64,000 nucleotides of DNA, taken from assembly GCA_902782945.1 (NCBI GenBank), contig CACZOU010000046.1, positions 22,768 through 86,767 on the forward strand, given 5' to 3'. This DNA comes from an uncultured Methanobacteriaceae archaeon (GTDB taxonomy: Archaea; Methanobacteriota; Methanobacteria; Methanobacteriales; Methanobacteriaceae). Each line of letters starts with the position of its first letter. Position 1 is the stretch's first letter. Of the stretch, positions 29,186 through 38,171 are shown piece after piece. The notes below the pieces were generated by a model that was not told the origin of the DNA, made no database searches, and saw nothing but the letters and a program-made list of their open reading frames with translations. The position numbers and the translations under genes were made by a program.

Positions 29186-30160
29186 TTGATATTAATTGTT
29201 GGTGGAGCCGGTTACATAGGTTCACATGTAAATAAAGCTTTAAACGAAGAAGGATATGAGACAGTAATCTTAGATAACCTAAGTTATGGACATGAAGAAT
29301 CAATTAAATGGGGTACATTTTGTAATTGTGATTTAAATAATATTGATGATGTAGATGAGGTATTTAATAAATATGATATTACAGCTGTAATGCATTTCTC
29401 ATCATTTATAGATGTGGGGGAATCAGTGAGAAATCCCGAGAAATACTATCATAACAATGTATTAAACACAATGAACTTAATACATGTCATGTTAAAACAT
29501 GATGTTAAGAAATTTATCTTCTCATCAACATGTGCTACTTACGGAGTACCACAAAAAATACCACTAGTGGAAGACCATCCACAAAATCCAATAAATCCAT
29601 ATGGATGGACAAAACTAATGGTAGAAAGAATATTAAAAGATTATGATAAAGCATATGGATTAAAATCAGTAATATTAAGATACTTCAATGCATCTGGAGC
29701 AGATAAATCTGGTGAAATAGGAGAATGGCATAATCCAGAAACACATTTAATACCATTAATACTGGATGCAGCGATGGGAAAAAGAGAAGATATAAAAATC
29801 TTTGGAACAGATTATGATACACCTGATGGAACATGTATAAGAGATTACATACATGTAACTGACCTGGCAGATGCTCATATACTATCACTAAAATACTTAG
29901 AACAAAACAACAAAAGCAACCAATTTAACCTAGGAAACGGCCAGGGATTCTCAGTAAGAGAAGTAATAGAATCAGTAAAAAGAGTAACAGGAAAAGATTT
30001 CAAAGTAACTGCATCAGAAAGAAGAGAAGGGGATCCTGCAATATTAATAGGAAGCTCAAAAAAGGCAAAAGAAGTATTAGGATGGAATCCTCAATACACG
30101 GACATAGATCAAATAGTAGAAACAGCATGGAATTGGCATCAAAAACTAAATAAGGAATAA
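29186..30160 (+). CDS. galE: UDP-glucose 4-epimerase
   Basis: 324 residues, TTG start after GGTGA. Rossmann motif G-G-A-G-Y-I-G-S-H near residue 5; catalytic S-S-T-C-A-T-Y-G with Y-G-W-T-K (Y-x-x-x-K) near 148; R-Y-F-N-A-S-G-A and D-G-T-C-I-R-D-Y-I-H, as in GalE. Interconverts UDP-glucose and UDP-galactose, using the product of galU. It lies 5 nt before a GT2 glycosyltransferase, so the pair probably supplies and transfers a galactose-type sugar for surface glycans. Confidence 0.93.
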   Translation: MILIVGGAGYIGSHVNKALNEEGYETVILDNLSYGHEESIKWGTFCNCDLNNIDDVDEVFNKYDITAVMHFSSFIDVGESVRNPEKYYHNNVLNTMNLIHVMLKHDVKKFIFSSTCATYGVPQKIPLVEDHPQNPINPYGWTKLMVERILKDYDKAYGLKSVILRYFNASGADKSGEIGEWHNPETHLIPLILDAAMGKREDIKIFGTDYDTPDGTCIRDYIHVTDLADAHILSLKYLEQNNKSNQFNLGNGQGFSVREVIESVKRVTGKDFKVTASERREGDPAILIGSSKKAKEVLGWNPQYTDIDQIVETAWNWHQKLNKE

Positions 30161-30165
30161 AGAAA

Positions 30166-31176
30166 ATGGAAAACACTGTATGTACAGTAGTAGTAACATA
30201 TAATAGAAAGGATTTGCTCATAAAATGCATAGAATCACTAGTAAATCAAACACTAAAACCACAGGCAATATACATAGTAGATAATAATTCAACAGATAAC
30301 ACTCCTGAACTATTAATAAAACATAACTATCTAAAAACAACACCGCAACTAGAAAATAATATATGGACATCATCAACGGAATATGAACAAATAACCATCA
30401 AATACATTCATCTACCTGAAAATATTGGGGGAGCAGGAGGATTCTACTACGGAGTAAAACAAGCATATGAGGATAATTATGACTGGGTATGGATAATGGA
30501 TGATGATGCATTTCCAACACCAGCATGCCTAGAAAATTTAGAACCTTACTATGACTTAGAGGATACTGTTGCATTAGCAAGCTTAAAAGTAGATTTGAAT
30601 AATAATATCCTATATCATCACAGAGGATATTTTAATTTCAATCATGGACTGCCTATACAGGAACATATAACTTCAGAGGATACAAAAGTACCGGTAAAAG
30701 ACATAGACATGGCATCATTTGTAGGATTATTAGTTAAGAAAGATGCAATAAAAAAAATAGGTTATCCCAAAAAAGAATTCTTCATACATACAGATGACCT
30801 AGAATACTGTATTCGGTTAAGAACAACTGGAAAGATTAAACTAATAAATAAAAGCATAATTAAACATGCAGAAGGAAGTGTGCAAGGAACATACAAAAAA
30901 ACAGTACTAGGCGTTACAGCAAACCGCAGGCCCTACGATAAATTATGGATAAACTACTATATGCAAAGAAATTTAATATGGATAGGACGAAAATATTCAA
31001 CAAATAAACTATCACTATATACAACAATAATAAAAAACTATATAATGACCCTAATAGGAATCATTGTTTTTGATGACCATAAATACAGAAGAATAAAATT
31101 CTTTACAAATGCATATTATGATGGTTTAACATCTAAATTTGACAATAAAAAACCAAAACAAATATTATATGATTAA
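30166..31176 (+). CDS. Family 2 glycosyltransferase
   Basis: 336 residues. GT-A fold start C-T-V-V-V-T-Y-N-R-K-D-L-L, followed by I-V-D-N-N-S-T-D-N-T, G-G-A-G-G-F-Y-Y-G and the metal-binding D-D-D-A-F-P. A conserved H-T-D-D-L-E-Y-C-I-R (E/D-D-x-E catalytic base region) lies near 207. The pattern resembles GlfT2 or rhamnosyl/galactofuranosyl transferases. No membrane segment, so it acts on the cytoplasmic face. Coupled with galE (5 nt gap), so a galactose or galactofuranose donor is plausible; the acceptor is unknown. Confidence 0.85.
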   Translation: MENTVCTVVVTYNRKDLLIKCIESLVNQTLKPQAIYIVDNNSTDNTPELLIKHNYLKTTPQLENNIWTSSTEYEQITIKYIHLPENIGGAGGFYYGVKQAYEDNYDWVWIMDDDAFPTPACLENLEPYYDLEDTVALASLKVDLNNNILYHHRGYFNFNHGLPIQEHITSEDTKVPVKDIDMASFVGLLVKKDAIKKIGYPKKEFFIHTDDLEYCIRLRTTGKIKLINKSIIKHAEGSVQGTYKKTVLGVTANRRPYDKLWINYYMQRNLIWIGRKYSTNKLSLYTTIIKNYIMTLIGIIVFDDHKYRRIKFFTNAYYDGLTSKFDNKKPKQILYD

Positions 31177-31196
31177 AGATAATATGGGATGAAAGT

Positions 31197-32183
31197 ATGG
31201 GAGTAAAATTTAAAGATATCACAGATCCAGAACCAATAGAAATGAACGACCTCAAAGGAAAAATATTAACAGTTGATGCATCAAATGTAATTTATAAATT
31301 TTTATCAGGTATGAGACAAGGAGATGGAACACCACTAAAAGATATGAATGGAAATATAACATCACACCTAAATGGAATAATGTTCCAAACATCCTCATTA
31401 ATAGAAAAAGAAATAAAACCAGTATACGTTTTTGATGGAAAAGCACCGGAACTCAAAAAGAAAACACAGGAAAAAAGAATCAGTATCAAAAAAGAATCAA
31501 AACAGAAATACCTAGAAGCAAAACAATCAGGCGATAATGAAAAAGCAAGAAAATATGCTGCAAGAACTGCAGAACTAAACCATGAAATAATAGAATCATC
31601 AAAGAAATTACTAAAATTAATGGGAGTACCATACGTACAATCAAAAACAGAAGGAGAAGCACAAGCATCATACATGGTGTCAAAAGGGGATGCATGGGCA
31701 GTAGTATCACAAGATTATGATTGTCTACAATTTGGAGCAACAAGAATGTTAAAAAACTTCAAATTATCAAGAAGTCAATCTAAGAATCTGGAAATAATAT
31801 CATTAGAAAAAACATTAAAAGACTTAGATTTAACAAGAGAACAACTAGTCGACGTAGCAATGTTAGTAGGAACAGACTTCAACAAGGGAGTATATGGAAT
31901 AGGAGCAAAAAAAGGAATCAAACTAATTCATAAATATGGAACATTAGAAAAATCATTAGAAGCATTAGATGAAACAATGGAAGTAGACCCTAATGAAATA
32001 CGTGAAATATTCTTAAACCCTGATGTAGTAACAGATTATGATCTAAAGTTCAGAAGACCTAAAAAAGAAAAATTACTGGATTATCTATGTGGGGAACATG
32101 ATTTTGATGAACATAGAACAAACAATGCAATACAAAAACTACAACTAAAAACAGCACAAACAAGCTTAGAAAGTTGGTTCTAG
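31197..32183 (+). CDS. fen: Flap endonuclease 1
   Basis: 328 residues. XPG N domain (T-V-D-A-S-N-V-I-Y-K-F-L, Y-V-F-D-G-K-A-P) and I domain (E-G-E-A-Q-A-S-Y, S-Q-D-Y-D-C-L-Q-F-G, V-G-T-D-F-N) with the expected acidic metal ligands; helix-hairpin-helix G-I-G-A-K-K-G near 235. The C-terminus Q-T-S-L-E-S-W-F is a PCNA-interacting (PIP) box. Cleaves 5' flaps in Okazaki-fragment maturation and repair. Follows the glycosyltransferase by 20 nt and may be read through from galE despite the unrelated function. Confidence 0.97.
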   Translation: MGVKFKDITDPEPIEMNDLKGKILTVDASNVIYKFLSGMRQGDGTPLKDMNGNITSHLNGIMFQTSSLIEKEIKPVYVFDGKAPELKKKTQEKRISIKKESKQKYLEAKQSGDNEKARKYAARTAELNHEIIESSKKLLKLMGVPYVQSKTEGEAQASYMVSKGDAWAVVSQDYDCLQFGATRMLKNFKLSRSQSKNLEIISLEKTLKDLDLTREQLVDVAMLVGTDFNKGVYGIGAKKGIKLIHKYGTLEKSLEALDETMEVDPNEIREIFLNPDVVTDYDLKFRRPKKEKLLDYLCGEHDFDEHRTNNAIQKLQLKTAQTSLESWF

Positions 32184-32303
32184 AAAGGATATATTTTCTA
32201 ACTAAACTACTTTTTTTCATTATAATTATTTGTATTAATTTAAAAAATAGGATTTAAAAAAAAGATTTTTTGGGAGATTAAGTGTTCTATATATTAGGTA
32301 GAT

Positions 32304-33566
32304 TTATGTTCCTACATCCCAACTGTTCATGTAAACTTTCTGATCATCACTTAGTTGGTCTATTTCAACACCCATAGTTTTAAGTTTAAGTTTAGCAATT
32401 TCTATATCAGTTTCATCTCTAGTTTTGTATACTCCAGGTTCCATGTCTTCATTAAGTAATCTTTTTGCTGATAATGCTTGCATTGCAAAACTTAAATCCA
32501 TAATTTCAGCAGGATGTCCTTGTCCATATTGTCCTGCTAGGTTTACAAGTCTTCCACCAGCTAATAAATAAATACTACGTCCGTCAGGCATTTCATAACT
32601 TTCAATATCTGGTTTTAAGGATTCATGACTAACAGCTTGTGCTAATAAATCATTTTCATTAATTTCTACATTGAAGTGTCCAGAGTTTGCTAACATACAT
32701 CCATCTTTAACATGTTTAAAGTCATCTCCAGAGATAATATCTTTGTTACCTGTTGCTGTTATTGCAATATCTGCTTCTTCTAATGCTTTTTGTACAGTCA
32801 TTACTCGGTAACCATCCATTTTTGCTTCTAGTGCTCTTATTGGATCTACTTCTGTTACAATGACATTTGCTCCAAGACCATCTGCTCTCATAGCAATACC
32901 TCTTCCACACCATCCGTACCCACAGACTACTACAGTTTGTCCTGCGATTACAGAGTTTGTTGAACCCATTATTGAGTCAAAAGTGGATTGTCCAGTACCA
33001 TATCTGTTATCAAATAGATATTTCATGTATGAATCATTTACAGCCATTACTGGTATTTTAAGTGCTTTGTCTTTGTGCATTGCTTTTAATCTATGAATAC
33101 CTGTTGTTGTTTCTTCACATCCTCCCCGGAGTTTTTTAAGTAGTTCTGGTCTTTCTTTATGAATCATAAATATTAGATCTGCTCCATCATCAATTACTAT
33201 GTCTGGTTCGTAGTCTAATACATTGTTAAGTTGTTCATAGTATTCTTCGTTTGTTTCACCAGTCCATCCATACATATTTAATCCTAACTTAGCACCTGCT
33301 GCTGTTGCATCGTCCTGTGTGGATAAAGGGTTACATCCTGTCATAACTACTTCTGCTCCACCTGCTTGTAATGTTAGACCTAAGTTTATTGTTTTAGGTT
33401 CTAAGTGTAGGCATGAACCAATAGTTATTCCTTCAAATGGTTTTTCTTCTTTGAATTGTTTTTTGATTGTTTCTAGTACAGGCATATGTCTTTGTACCCA
33501 TTTGATTTTCTTTTCTCCTTCTGGAGCTAAATTAATATCTTTTATATCATATGTCATTAATTTCAT
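32304..33566 (-). CDS. ahcY: S-adenosylhomocysteine hydrolase
   Basis: 420 residues. NAD-binding G-Y-G-W-C-G-R-G near 220, substrate-site D-D-G-A-D-L and E-E-T-T-T-G-I-H-R-L, and V-N-D-S-Y-M-K. The C-terminal V-Y-M-N-S-W-D-V-G-T takes the place of the usual K-P-D-H-Y-R-Y tail, as expected for the shorter archaeal enzymes. Removes SAH formed by methyltransferases; in some methanogens the enzyme prefers S-inosylhomocysteine, which cannot be judged here. Monocistronic by spacing. Confidence 0.94.
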   Translation of the reverse strand: MKLMTYDIKDINLAPEGEKKIKWVQRHMPVLETIKKQFKEEKPFEGITIGSCLHLEPKTINLGLTLQAGGAEVVMTGCNPLSTQDDATAAGAKLGLNMYGWTGETNEEYYEQLNNVLDYEPDIVIDDGADLIFMIHKERPELLKKLRGGCEETTTGIHRLKAMHKDKALKIPVMAVNDSYMKYLFDNRYGTGQSTFDSIMGSTNSVIAGQTVVVCGYGWCGRGIAMRADGLGANVIVTEVDPIRALEAKMDGYRVMTVQKALEEADIAITATGNKDIISGDDFKHVKDGCMLANSGHFNVEINENDLLAQAVSHESLKPDIESYEMPDGRSIYLLAGGRLVNLAGQYGQGHPAEIMDLSFAMQALSAKRLLNEDMEPGVYKTRDETDIEIAKLKLKTMGVEIDQLSDDQKVYMNSWDVGT

Positions 33567-33714
33567 CCTCTTTCAACAAATATTTCTTAATAATATATAT
33601 CTATTTGATTCTTATTATTAGTTTATATTTTATTTATGGTTGAAAAATAGTTGATATTTGTTAAAAAAAATAGAATATTACTTTATTTATAAAAATTAGT
33701 TAAATGGAGAAATC

Positions 33715-33743
33715 AGGAATGTAGATAGGAATTCTACATTCCT
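33715..33743 (-). terminator. Stem-loop after cdc48
   Basis: Perfect 11-bp inverted repeat (AGGAATGTAGA at 33715-33725 and its complement at 33733-33743) with a 7-nt loop, 15 nt beyond the cdc48 stop codon. The leftward sequence becomes T-rich only about 50 nt later, so it may end transcripts or protect their 3' ends. Confidence 0.6.
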
Positions 33744-33758
33744 ATTTTAGTATTATAC

Positions 33759-35948
33759 TTAGTTGTATGATACTAGTTCAGTTTCTTTTTTAGGTTTTAC
33801 TTTTTTCATTGCTTTTTCGAATTCTGACATGTATACTTCTTCAGATTCGAGGTCTTCTCTTAATGTTAACATTACTGCTTCACGGCATACTGCTTCAATA
33901 TCTGCTCCTACGAATCCTTCACTTTTTCTTGCTAATTCTTCTATGTCTACATCGTCTGCTAATGGCATGTCTTTGGTGTGTACTTTGAAGATTGCTTCTC
34001 TTGATTTTTGATCAGGTAAACCTACTTCTACATGTCTGTCGAATCTTCCAGGTCTAAGTAATGCTGGGTCTAATATATCTGGTCTGTTTGTTGCTGCAAT
34101 TACTGATATATCATGTAATTCTTCCATTCCATCCATTTCAGTAAGGAGTTGGTTTACTACTCTTTCTGTTACACCACTATCGTTTCCTTGTCCTCTTGTT
34201 GATGCAATTGCATCTATTTCATCGAAGAATATTACTGTTGGTGCTGTTTGTTTTGCTTTTCTGAATATTTCTCGTATTCCTTTTTCAGAGTCTCCTACCC
34301 ATTTGGATAATAGTTCTGGTCCTTTTACTGATATGAAGTTTGCATCACTTTCGTTTGCAACTGCTTTTGCTAGTAAGGTTTTACCAGTTCCTGGAACACC
34401 TGTTAGTAGTACTCCTTTTGGTGGAGTAATTCCGAATTTTTTGAATTTTTCAGGATTTTTAAGTGGCCATTCTACTGCTTCTTTTAATTCTTGTTTTGCA
34501 TCTTCTAGTCCACCTACATCTTCCCATTTTACGTCTGGTATTTGTACTAGTACTTCACGTAGTGCTGATGGTTGTATTTCTTTTAATGCTTCTTTGAAGT
34601 CGTCTTTGTGTAGTACCATTTTTTGAAGTATTTCTGGTGGTACTTCTTTATCTGTCTGTATTTCTGGTAGTACTCTTCTTAGTACTCTCATTGCGGCTTC
34701 TTTACATAGTGCTTCGAGGTCTGCTCCTACGAATCCATGGGTTACTTCGGTTATTTCATCGAGATTTACGTCCTCTGCTAGTGGCATACGTCTTGTGTGT
34801 ACTTCAAGAATTTCTTTTCTTTCGTCTTTGTCTGGTACACCAATCTCTATTTCTCTGTCGAATCTTCCTGGTCTTCTTAGTGCTTCGTCGATTGCATCAG
34901 GTCGATTAGTTGCACCAATTACTACTACTTCTCCTCTGCTTTTAAGTCCATCCATTAATGTTAGTAATTGTGCTACGGTTCTTCTTTCAACGTCACCAGT
35001 TACTTCTTCTCTTTTTGGTGCTATTGCATCGAGTTCGTCTATGAATATAATTGATGGGGCATTGTCTTCTGCTTCTTCGAATAGTTCTCGTAGTTGTTCT
35101 TCTGATCCACCAACGTATTTACTCATGATTTCTGGTCCGTTGATTAGTATGAAGTGTGCGTTTGTTTCGTTTGCAACGGCTTTAGCAAGGAGTGTTTTTC
35201 CTGTACCTGGTGGGCCGTGTAATAGTACTCCTTTTGGAGCAGATATTCCTAATTGTTTAAAGAGTTCTGGTCTTTTTAATGGAATTTCTACCATTTCTCT
35301 TATTTTTTTAACTTCATTCTGAAGTCCACCTATATCTTCATAGGATACATCTATTAGGTTTTCTACTCCTTCGAATTTACTTGGATCCACTGGTTTTGTT
35401 TCCATTTCTATTTGAGTGTTATCTGTTATTTTTACTGGGCCTAAAGGTTTGGTGTTAATTACTGCTAATTTTATTTCACCGATTGATGCCATGTTAGACA
35501 TCATTTGGTTGAATAGGTCGTCGAACATCATGCTTGAGGTTCTTGGTTGTTGTTTTCGGATTCCTGTAACTATGATGTCTCCTTTGTTTACGGTTCTGTT
35601 TAGGAAGACACTATTTAAATTTCCTTGGATTGCTATTTCCTGGTCTACTGGTGCTAGTTTTACTTTTTTTGCTTCTTTTACTTGTGCTGGTCTGATTGTT
35701 ACTTCTTCCCCTATTGATGTTCCTGCGTTCTTTCTGAGGTAACTGTCTATTCTTAGTATTCCTAGACTTACATCTGATTGTGATGCTACTACTGTTGCTG
35801 TGGTGATTCTGTTTCCTTCGATTTCTATTACATCACCATCGTGTAGTTTTAGCTCATCCATACATTTTGGATCGATTCTAGCTAAAGATTTTCCAATATC
35901 TGATTGTGAGAATGCTTCGGCTACTTTTAATTTTAATTCGTCAGCCAT
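33759..35948 (-). CDS. cdc48: CDC48/VCP-type AAA ATPase
   Basis: 729 residues. N-terminal double-psi-barrel domain (1 to about 200), then two AAA modules. D1: Walker A G-P-P-G-T-G-K-T near 245, Walker [14 protein letters not shown]2: Walker A G-V-P-G-T-G-K-T near 519 (Val for the more usual Pro), Walker [13 protein letters not shown]. Both have second-region-of-homology arginines (R-R-P-G-R-F-D, L-R-P-G-R-F-D). Hexameric unfoldase feeding substrates to the proteasome or remodelling complexes. Preceded by an unusual duplicated promoter unit and followed by a stem-loop. Length is normal. Confidence 0.97.
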   Translation of the reverse strand: MADELKLKVAEAFSQSDIGKSLARIDPKCMDELKLHDGDVIEIEGNRITTATVVASQSDVSLGILRIDSYLRKNAGTSIGEEVTIRPAQVKEAKKVKLAPVDQEIAIQGNLNSVFLNRTVNKGDIIVTGIRKQQPRTSSMMFDDLFNQMMSNMASIGEIKLAVINTKPLGPVKITDNTQIEMETKPVDPSKFEGVENLIDVSYEDIGGLQNEVKKIREMVEIPLKRPELFKQLGISAPKGVLLHGPPGTGKTLLAKAVANETNAHFILINGPEIMSKYVGGSEEQLRELFEEAEDNAPSIIFIDELDAIAPKREEVTGDVERRTVAQLLTLMDGLKSRGEVVVIGATNRPDAIDEALRRPGRFDREIEIGVPDKDERKEILEVHTRRMPLAEDVNLDEITEVTHGFVGADLEALCKEAAMRVLRRVLPEIQTDKEVPPEILQKMVLHKDDFKEALKEIQPSALREVLVQIPDVKWEDVGGLEDAKQELKEAVEWPLKNPEKFKKFGITPPKGVLLTGVPGTGKTLLAKAVANESDANFISVKGPELLSKWVGDSEKGIREIFRKAKQTAPTVIFFDEIDAIASTRGQGNDSGVTERVVNQLLTEMDGMEELHDISVIAATNRPDILDPALLRPGRFDRHVEVGLPDQKSREAIFKVHTKDMPLADDVDIEELARKSEGFVGADIEAVCREAVMLTLREDLESEEVYMSEFEKAMKKVKPKKETELVSYN

Positions 35949-36307
35949 AATATCATCTCCTAATATTTATTTTGTATGATTTGATAATTTTAATTATTTT
36001 TTTTATTTACTTTTTGTAATTATAAGTCTATATCTTTTAGTATATAAAGGTTATTAAATTATTTATTTTTTAATCATCTTTTAGTTACTTTTTGTAATTA
36101 TAAATATAATCATAATATTATATAAAGCTTTCGGTTCAGTTATCAAAAATATAAAATAAAAATCGATTACAATAGTTTAAAATAAAAAATAAGATAAATA
36201 AATCTGTTATAAATTTAAATAAATTTTAATAACTAGTATTAATTAAATTAAGAACTAATTTTAAAAAGATATATAAGAAGAATGAATAATAAATTGCTAT
36301 AAATTAT
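35949..36307. other. Intergenic region between cdc48 and tyrA
   Basis: 359 bases holding the duplicated cdc48 promoter unit at 36007-36126, plus the AT-rich end of the tyrA transcript on the right. Outside the promoter unit nothing further was recognised. Confidence 0.6.
36007..36126 (-). promoter_or_regulatory. Tandemly duplicated cdc48 promoter unit
   Basis: The 19-bp element TTACTTTTTGTAATTATAA occurs at 36007-36025 and again, identically, at 36085-36103. In each copy a TATA box (TTTATATA on the minus strand, 36041-36048 and 36119-36126) starts exactly 34 bases to the right. The unit is therefore repeated with a 78-bp period. The element contains the dyad TTAC-N5-GTAA and lies where transcription would begin, so it could be an operator or initiation element. 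Confidence 0.65.
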
Positions 36308-37654
36308 TTAGCGTATTGTACCACCGATTCCCTCAAGATACTTTTCAACAACTTTCCTGTCTTCTTTATTAAATGTTGTATATGTAAATGTTATACTAAT
36401 ATATCCATCTTCAATCTGTTCTCCAGTATATACTTCTTTTACTTTAACATCAATTACAGGGTCAATATTTTTAAACATATGTACGAGAATATTTGTATCA
36501 CATGTTTCAGGTAGTATAACGGAAACATCAAACCTATGTATTTGAAGGTTATTCTTCTTCCAACTATACACTTCTTCACGTGGTAATATATTTACATTAG
36601 AAATTTTTAATGTAACATCATTACCTCTTAAATCAGTTATTGTTACTTCATCTGATGTCACAGATTTCACAATACCTACATGTATATTCTTTGAATATTG
36701 ATGCTCTAATCCTATTTCTTTACCAATAGATGCTTTCAATGTATTTAAATCCTGAGTAAGTAAACTGATTGCTTTATCAGATCTACCTAATGCTTCTTCA
36801 AATTCATCAAGATGTTTTGCTGATTCACTCATTTCATATACAAATTCTTCTTCTTTTCCTTCATCAATAAGTTTTGCTAGCCTATTACTTTCTTCAATCA
36901 GAGTCTTTCTTGATATTGCAGTTTGTTTGTTTGATTTTTGTATTGAATAGTAGAGGTATGGGTTTTGGGAGACTATACGACTAATCATATCTAACATTAA
37001 ACTGTATACTGGACTTGCAAATTCCCGTGATTTTTTCACACTTATTCCCAGTTTTCTAATTGTATTAGCTATACTAATATATGAAAAATGAGTTAATCCC
37101 TGGACTACACTCATTGTTTTATCATGTTCTTCAGGGGTAGTTATAACAACATTTGCATCATGTTTCTTTAGATATTTAACTATTTTATCATACCAAGAAT
37201 TACATCTATTTTCTATAGGTGTTAATATAACAACCTGTCCTTCTAATGAGGGTACTCTTGGTCCAAACATTGGGTGACATGGTAATATTTCAGTATTTTT
37301 TGGAGCATAGTCCTCCAATGCTTTTGCTGGTTCTGTCTTTACTGATGTGATATCCATTAATAATGCTTTTTCGGGTGCGTGAGGTGCAACTTCTTTAATA
37401 GTATCTAACATGTATTCTATAGGTACACTAAATATTATCACATCTGCATTTTTTATGGAATCTATATTGTTATTATTGTAGTTTACTCCCATTTTTTGTG
37501 CAATCTTTTCTCCGGAAGATTTGTTACGACTTGTGATTGTCACGTTATAATTGTCTTTTTTTAGTTCTTGGGCAATCCAGTTTCCTAGTCCTCTTGAACC
37601 TCCAATTATTGTTATATTTATTTTTTCTTCACAAGTCATAAGTAATCCATCCAT
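36308..37654 (-). CDS. tyrA: Prephenate dehydrogenase with FDX-ACB-like C-terminus
   Basis: 448 residues from ATG 37654; ATG 37639, behind GGATGG, may be the true start. N-terminal Rossmann motif I-I-G-G-S-R-G-L-G, then the TyrA core with P-C-H-P-M-F-G-P-R and V-Q-G-L-T-H-F-S-Y. It makes 4-hydroxyphenylpyruvate for tyrosine synthesis. Residues about 320-370 look like a small beta barrel (V-G-I-V-K-S-V). Residues about 377-448 resemble the ferredoxin-fold anticodon-binding domain of PheRS beta: F-D-V-S-V-I-L-P-E, V-Y-T-G-E-Q-I-E-D-G-Y-I-S, ending G-G-T-I-R. This replaces the ACT domain common in TyrA. Downstream of a small conserved ORF in the same operon. Confidence 0.87.
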   Translation of the reverse strand: MDGLLMTCEEKINITIIGGSRGLGNWIAQELKKDNYNVTITSRNKSSGEKIAQKMGVNYNNNNIDSIKNADVIIFSVPIEYMLDTIKEVAPHAPEKALLMDITSVKTEPAKALEDYAPKNTEILPCHPMFGPRVPSLEGQVVILTPIENRCNSWYDKIVKYLKKHDANVVITTPEEHDKTMSVVQGLTHFSYISIANTIRKLGISVKKSREFASPVYSLMLDMISRIVSQNPYLYYSIQKSNKQTAISRKTLIEESNRLAKLIDEGKEEEFVYEMSESAKHLDEFEEALGRSDKAISLLTQDLNTLKASIGKEIGLEHQYSKNIHVGIVKSVTSDEVTITDLRGNDVTLKISNVNILPREEVYSWKKNNLQIHRFDVSVILPETCDTNILVHMFKNIDPVIDVKVKEVYTGEQIEDGYISITFTYTTFNKEDRKVVEKYLEGIGGTIR

Positions 37655-37692
37655 TTTTATTATTAGTTGTATTTCTTTTTGTTTTTATTAGT

Positions 37693-38001
37693 TTATATTT
37701 CTATTCTAGTTACACTCTGTCTACTGTAGTACTGAGTTATTGTATCTAGTAATTCGTGTATTTTGGGGTTGTTGATAATTTCCTGGAATGCTTCTAGTTC
37801 ATTAATATTTTTTAGATATACTCCTCTCTTTTTTATGGGCTGTCCTTTTATTGAAGGATTTAATTCTACAAATATGGTTTGTATATTATTGTGTTCTGGT
37901 GTTTTAACTACAAACACGCCTTCTATGCTTGTAGGTATTCTTTCCCAGGGACTTGTTTGTTCGATTGCTTTTACTAATATCTTTTTTTGTTCGCTATTCA
38001 T
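37693..38001 (-). CDS. Small protein of unknown function upstream of tyrA
   Basis: 102 residues from ATG 38001, which has GGTG upstream; the ORF is open to 38058, but that start has no ribosome site. The protein is a mixed alpha/beta domain: helical start M-N-S-E-Q-K-K-I-L-V-K-A-I-E-Q, then strands (E-G-V-F-V-V-K-T, I-Q-T-I-F-V-E-L) and a C-terminal helix with I-H-E-L-L-D-T-I. No cysteine, signal or membrane segment. It is 38 nt before tyrA and probably co-transcribed; any link to aromatic amino acids is inference only. No family recognised. Confidence 0.75.
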   Translation of the reverse strand: MNSEQKKILVKAIEQTSPWERIPTSIEGVFVVKTPEHNNIQTIFVELNPSIKGQPIKKRGVYLKNINELEAFQEIINNPKIHELLDTITQYYSRQSVTRIEI

Positions 38002-38171
38002 GATATTGTTTTTTTCACCTTGTATTTTTTTTGTATTATAATGTTTTATTATTTCCACTATAAAAAAGTATTACTTTTTATATTAATATGTAATACTATG
38101 TTTTAATTAAATAATTATGCTAATCAAATATTAATATATAATTATTAAAGTAGAACAACAAGGAAAGAAAT

